A DNA stretch of 13,536 nucleotides from Caldimicrobium thiodismutans (lineage in GTDB: Bacteria > Desulfobacterota > Thermodesulfobacteria > Thermodesulfobacteriales > Thermodesulfobacteriaceae). The stretch covers positions 1 to 13,536 of the forward strand of contig PNIE01000020.1 in NCBI GenBank assembly GCA_002877875.1, given 5' to 3'. Positions 13,477 to 13,536 of the stretch are shown here, piece by piece (positions within the stretch are counted from its first letter, which is position 1; each line of letters begins with the position of its first letter). The notes under the pieces are model-generated. The model had not been told where the DNA came from. It did no database searches and was given only the letters and a program-made list of their open reading frames with translations. The translations under genes and the position numbers were made by a program.

Positions 13477-13536
13477 ATGAAGTTAGGAAAGTGGAAGGTT
13501 TTAGGTTTAGCAGGGGTTTTGGCATTAGGTTATGTA
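13477..13536 (+). CDS. Exported protein, N-terminal signal-peptide-like segment (partial)
   Basis: Only the first 20 codons are inside the window: MKLGKWKVLGLAGVLALGYV, with three lysines at positions 2, 5 and 7 followed by a hydrophobic stretch from 8 onward. This is the layout of the start of a Sec signal peptide or a membrane anchor, and no cleavage or lipobox site is reached. The ATG has AAAAGGAGG seven bases upstream, and the gene is served by a perfect sigma-70 promoter, so the product is probably made in large amounts, as for an outer-membrane or periplasmic protein. The function cannot be read from this fragment. Confidence 0.8.
   Translation, partial: MKLGKWKVLGLAGVLALGYV

Noticed and set aside
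1..13536. Mobile elements, CRISPR arrays, toxin-antitoxin pairs or a defence system.
   Set aside because: No transposase, integrase, direct repeat array or matching gene pair was seen. The window is almost fully occupied by conserved housekeeping genes.

Overview
The window is an AT-rich bacterial chromosome segment dominated by the conserved transcription/translation cluster tuf – rpmG – tRNA-Trp – secE – nusG – rplK – rplA – rplJ – rplL – rpoB – rpoC, all on the + strand. The organism looks like a Gram-negative-type, probably thermophilic bacterium. RpoC carries the long sequence insertion in the trigger loop and RpoB carries the second insertion, both as in Proteobacteria and relatives. 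Arg is written almost only as AGA/AGG, and Lys and Glu are very frequent. By recall of family sequences I would guess Thermodesulfobacteriota (Thermodesulfobacterium/Caldimicrobium-like) or a deltaproteobacterial relative, but this cannot be proven without a search.

Layout. Positions 1-55 are the last codons of EF-Tu. Next come rpmG (69-239), tRNA-Trp (243-319), secE (344-577), nusG (579-1106), rplK (1132-1557) and rplA (1569-2291). A 164-base structured leader, the likely L10(L12)4 binding site, precedes rplJ (TTG start, 2456-2989) and rplL (3021-3413). A 102-base gap with an attenuator-like hairpin precedes rpoB (3516-7601) and rpoC (7631-11668). A bidirectional terminator (about 11698-11737) separates rpoC from the convergent rpsO (11757-12026, minus). 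Upstream of rpsO, also on the minus strand, is an orphan MoxR-family AAA+ ATPase (12167-13081). The last 455 bases hold a divergent, very AT-rich intergenic region with a near-consensus promoter for moxR (minus) and a perfect TTGACA-17-TATAAT promoter (plus). The plus promoter drives a gene cut off by the window end after 20 codons that look like a signal peptide.

The + strand genes build the ribosomal stalk and GTPase centre (L11, L1, L10, L7/L12), the RNA polymerase core (beta, beta'), the elongation factor NusG that couples them, and SecE of the translocon. The visible control points are RNA structures (L10 leader, rplL-rpoB hairpin, rpsO leader) and the terminator, not internal promoters.

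I see no mobile element, CRISPR array, toxin-antitoxin pair or defence system, and no clear evidence of a new system. The points most worth a second look are a GC-rich palindromic module inside the L10 leader, a hairpin that would cover the rpsO ribosome binding site, the palindrome on the strong terminal promoter, and the MoxR gene that lacks its usual partners.
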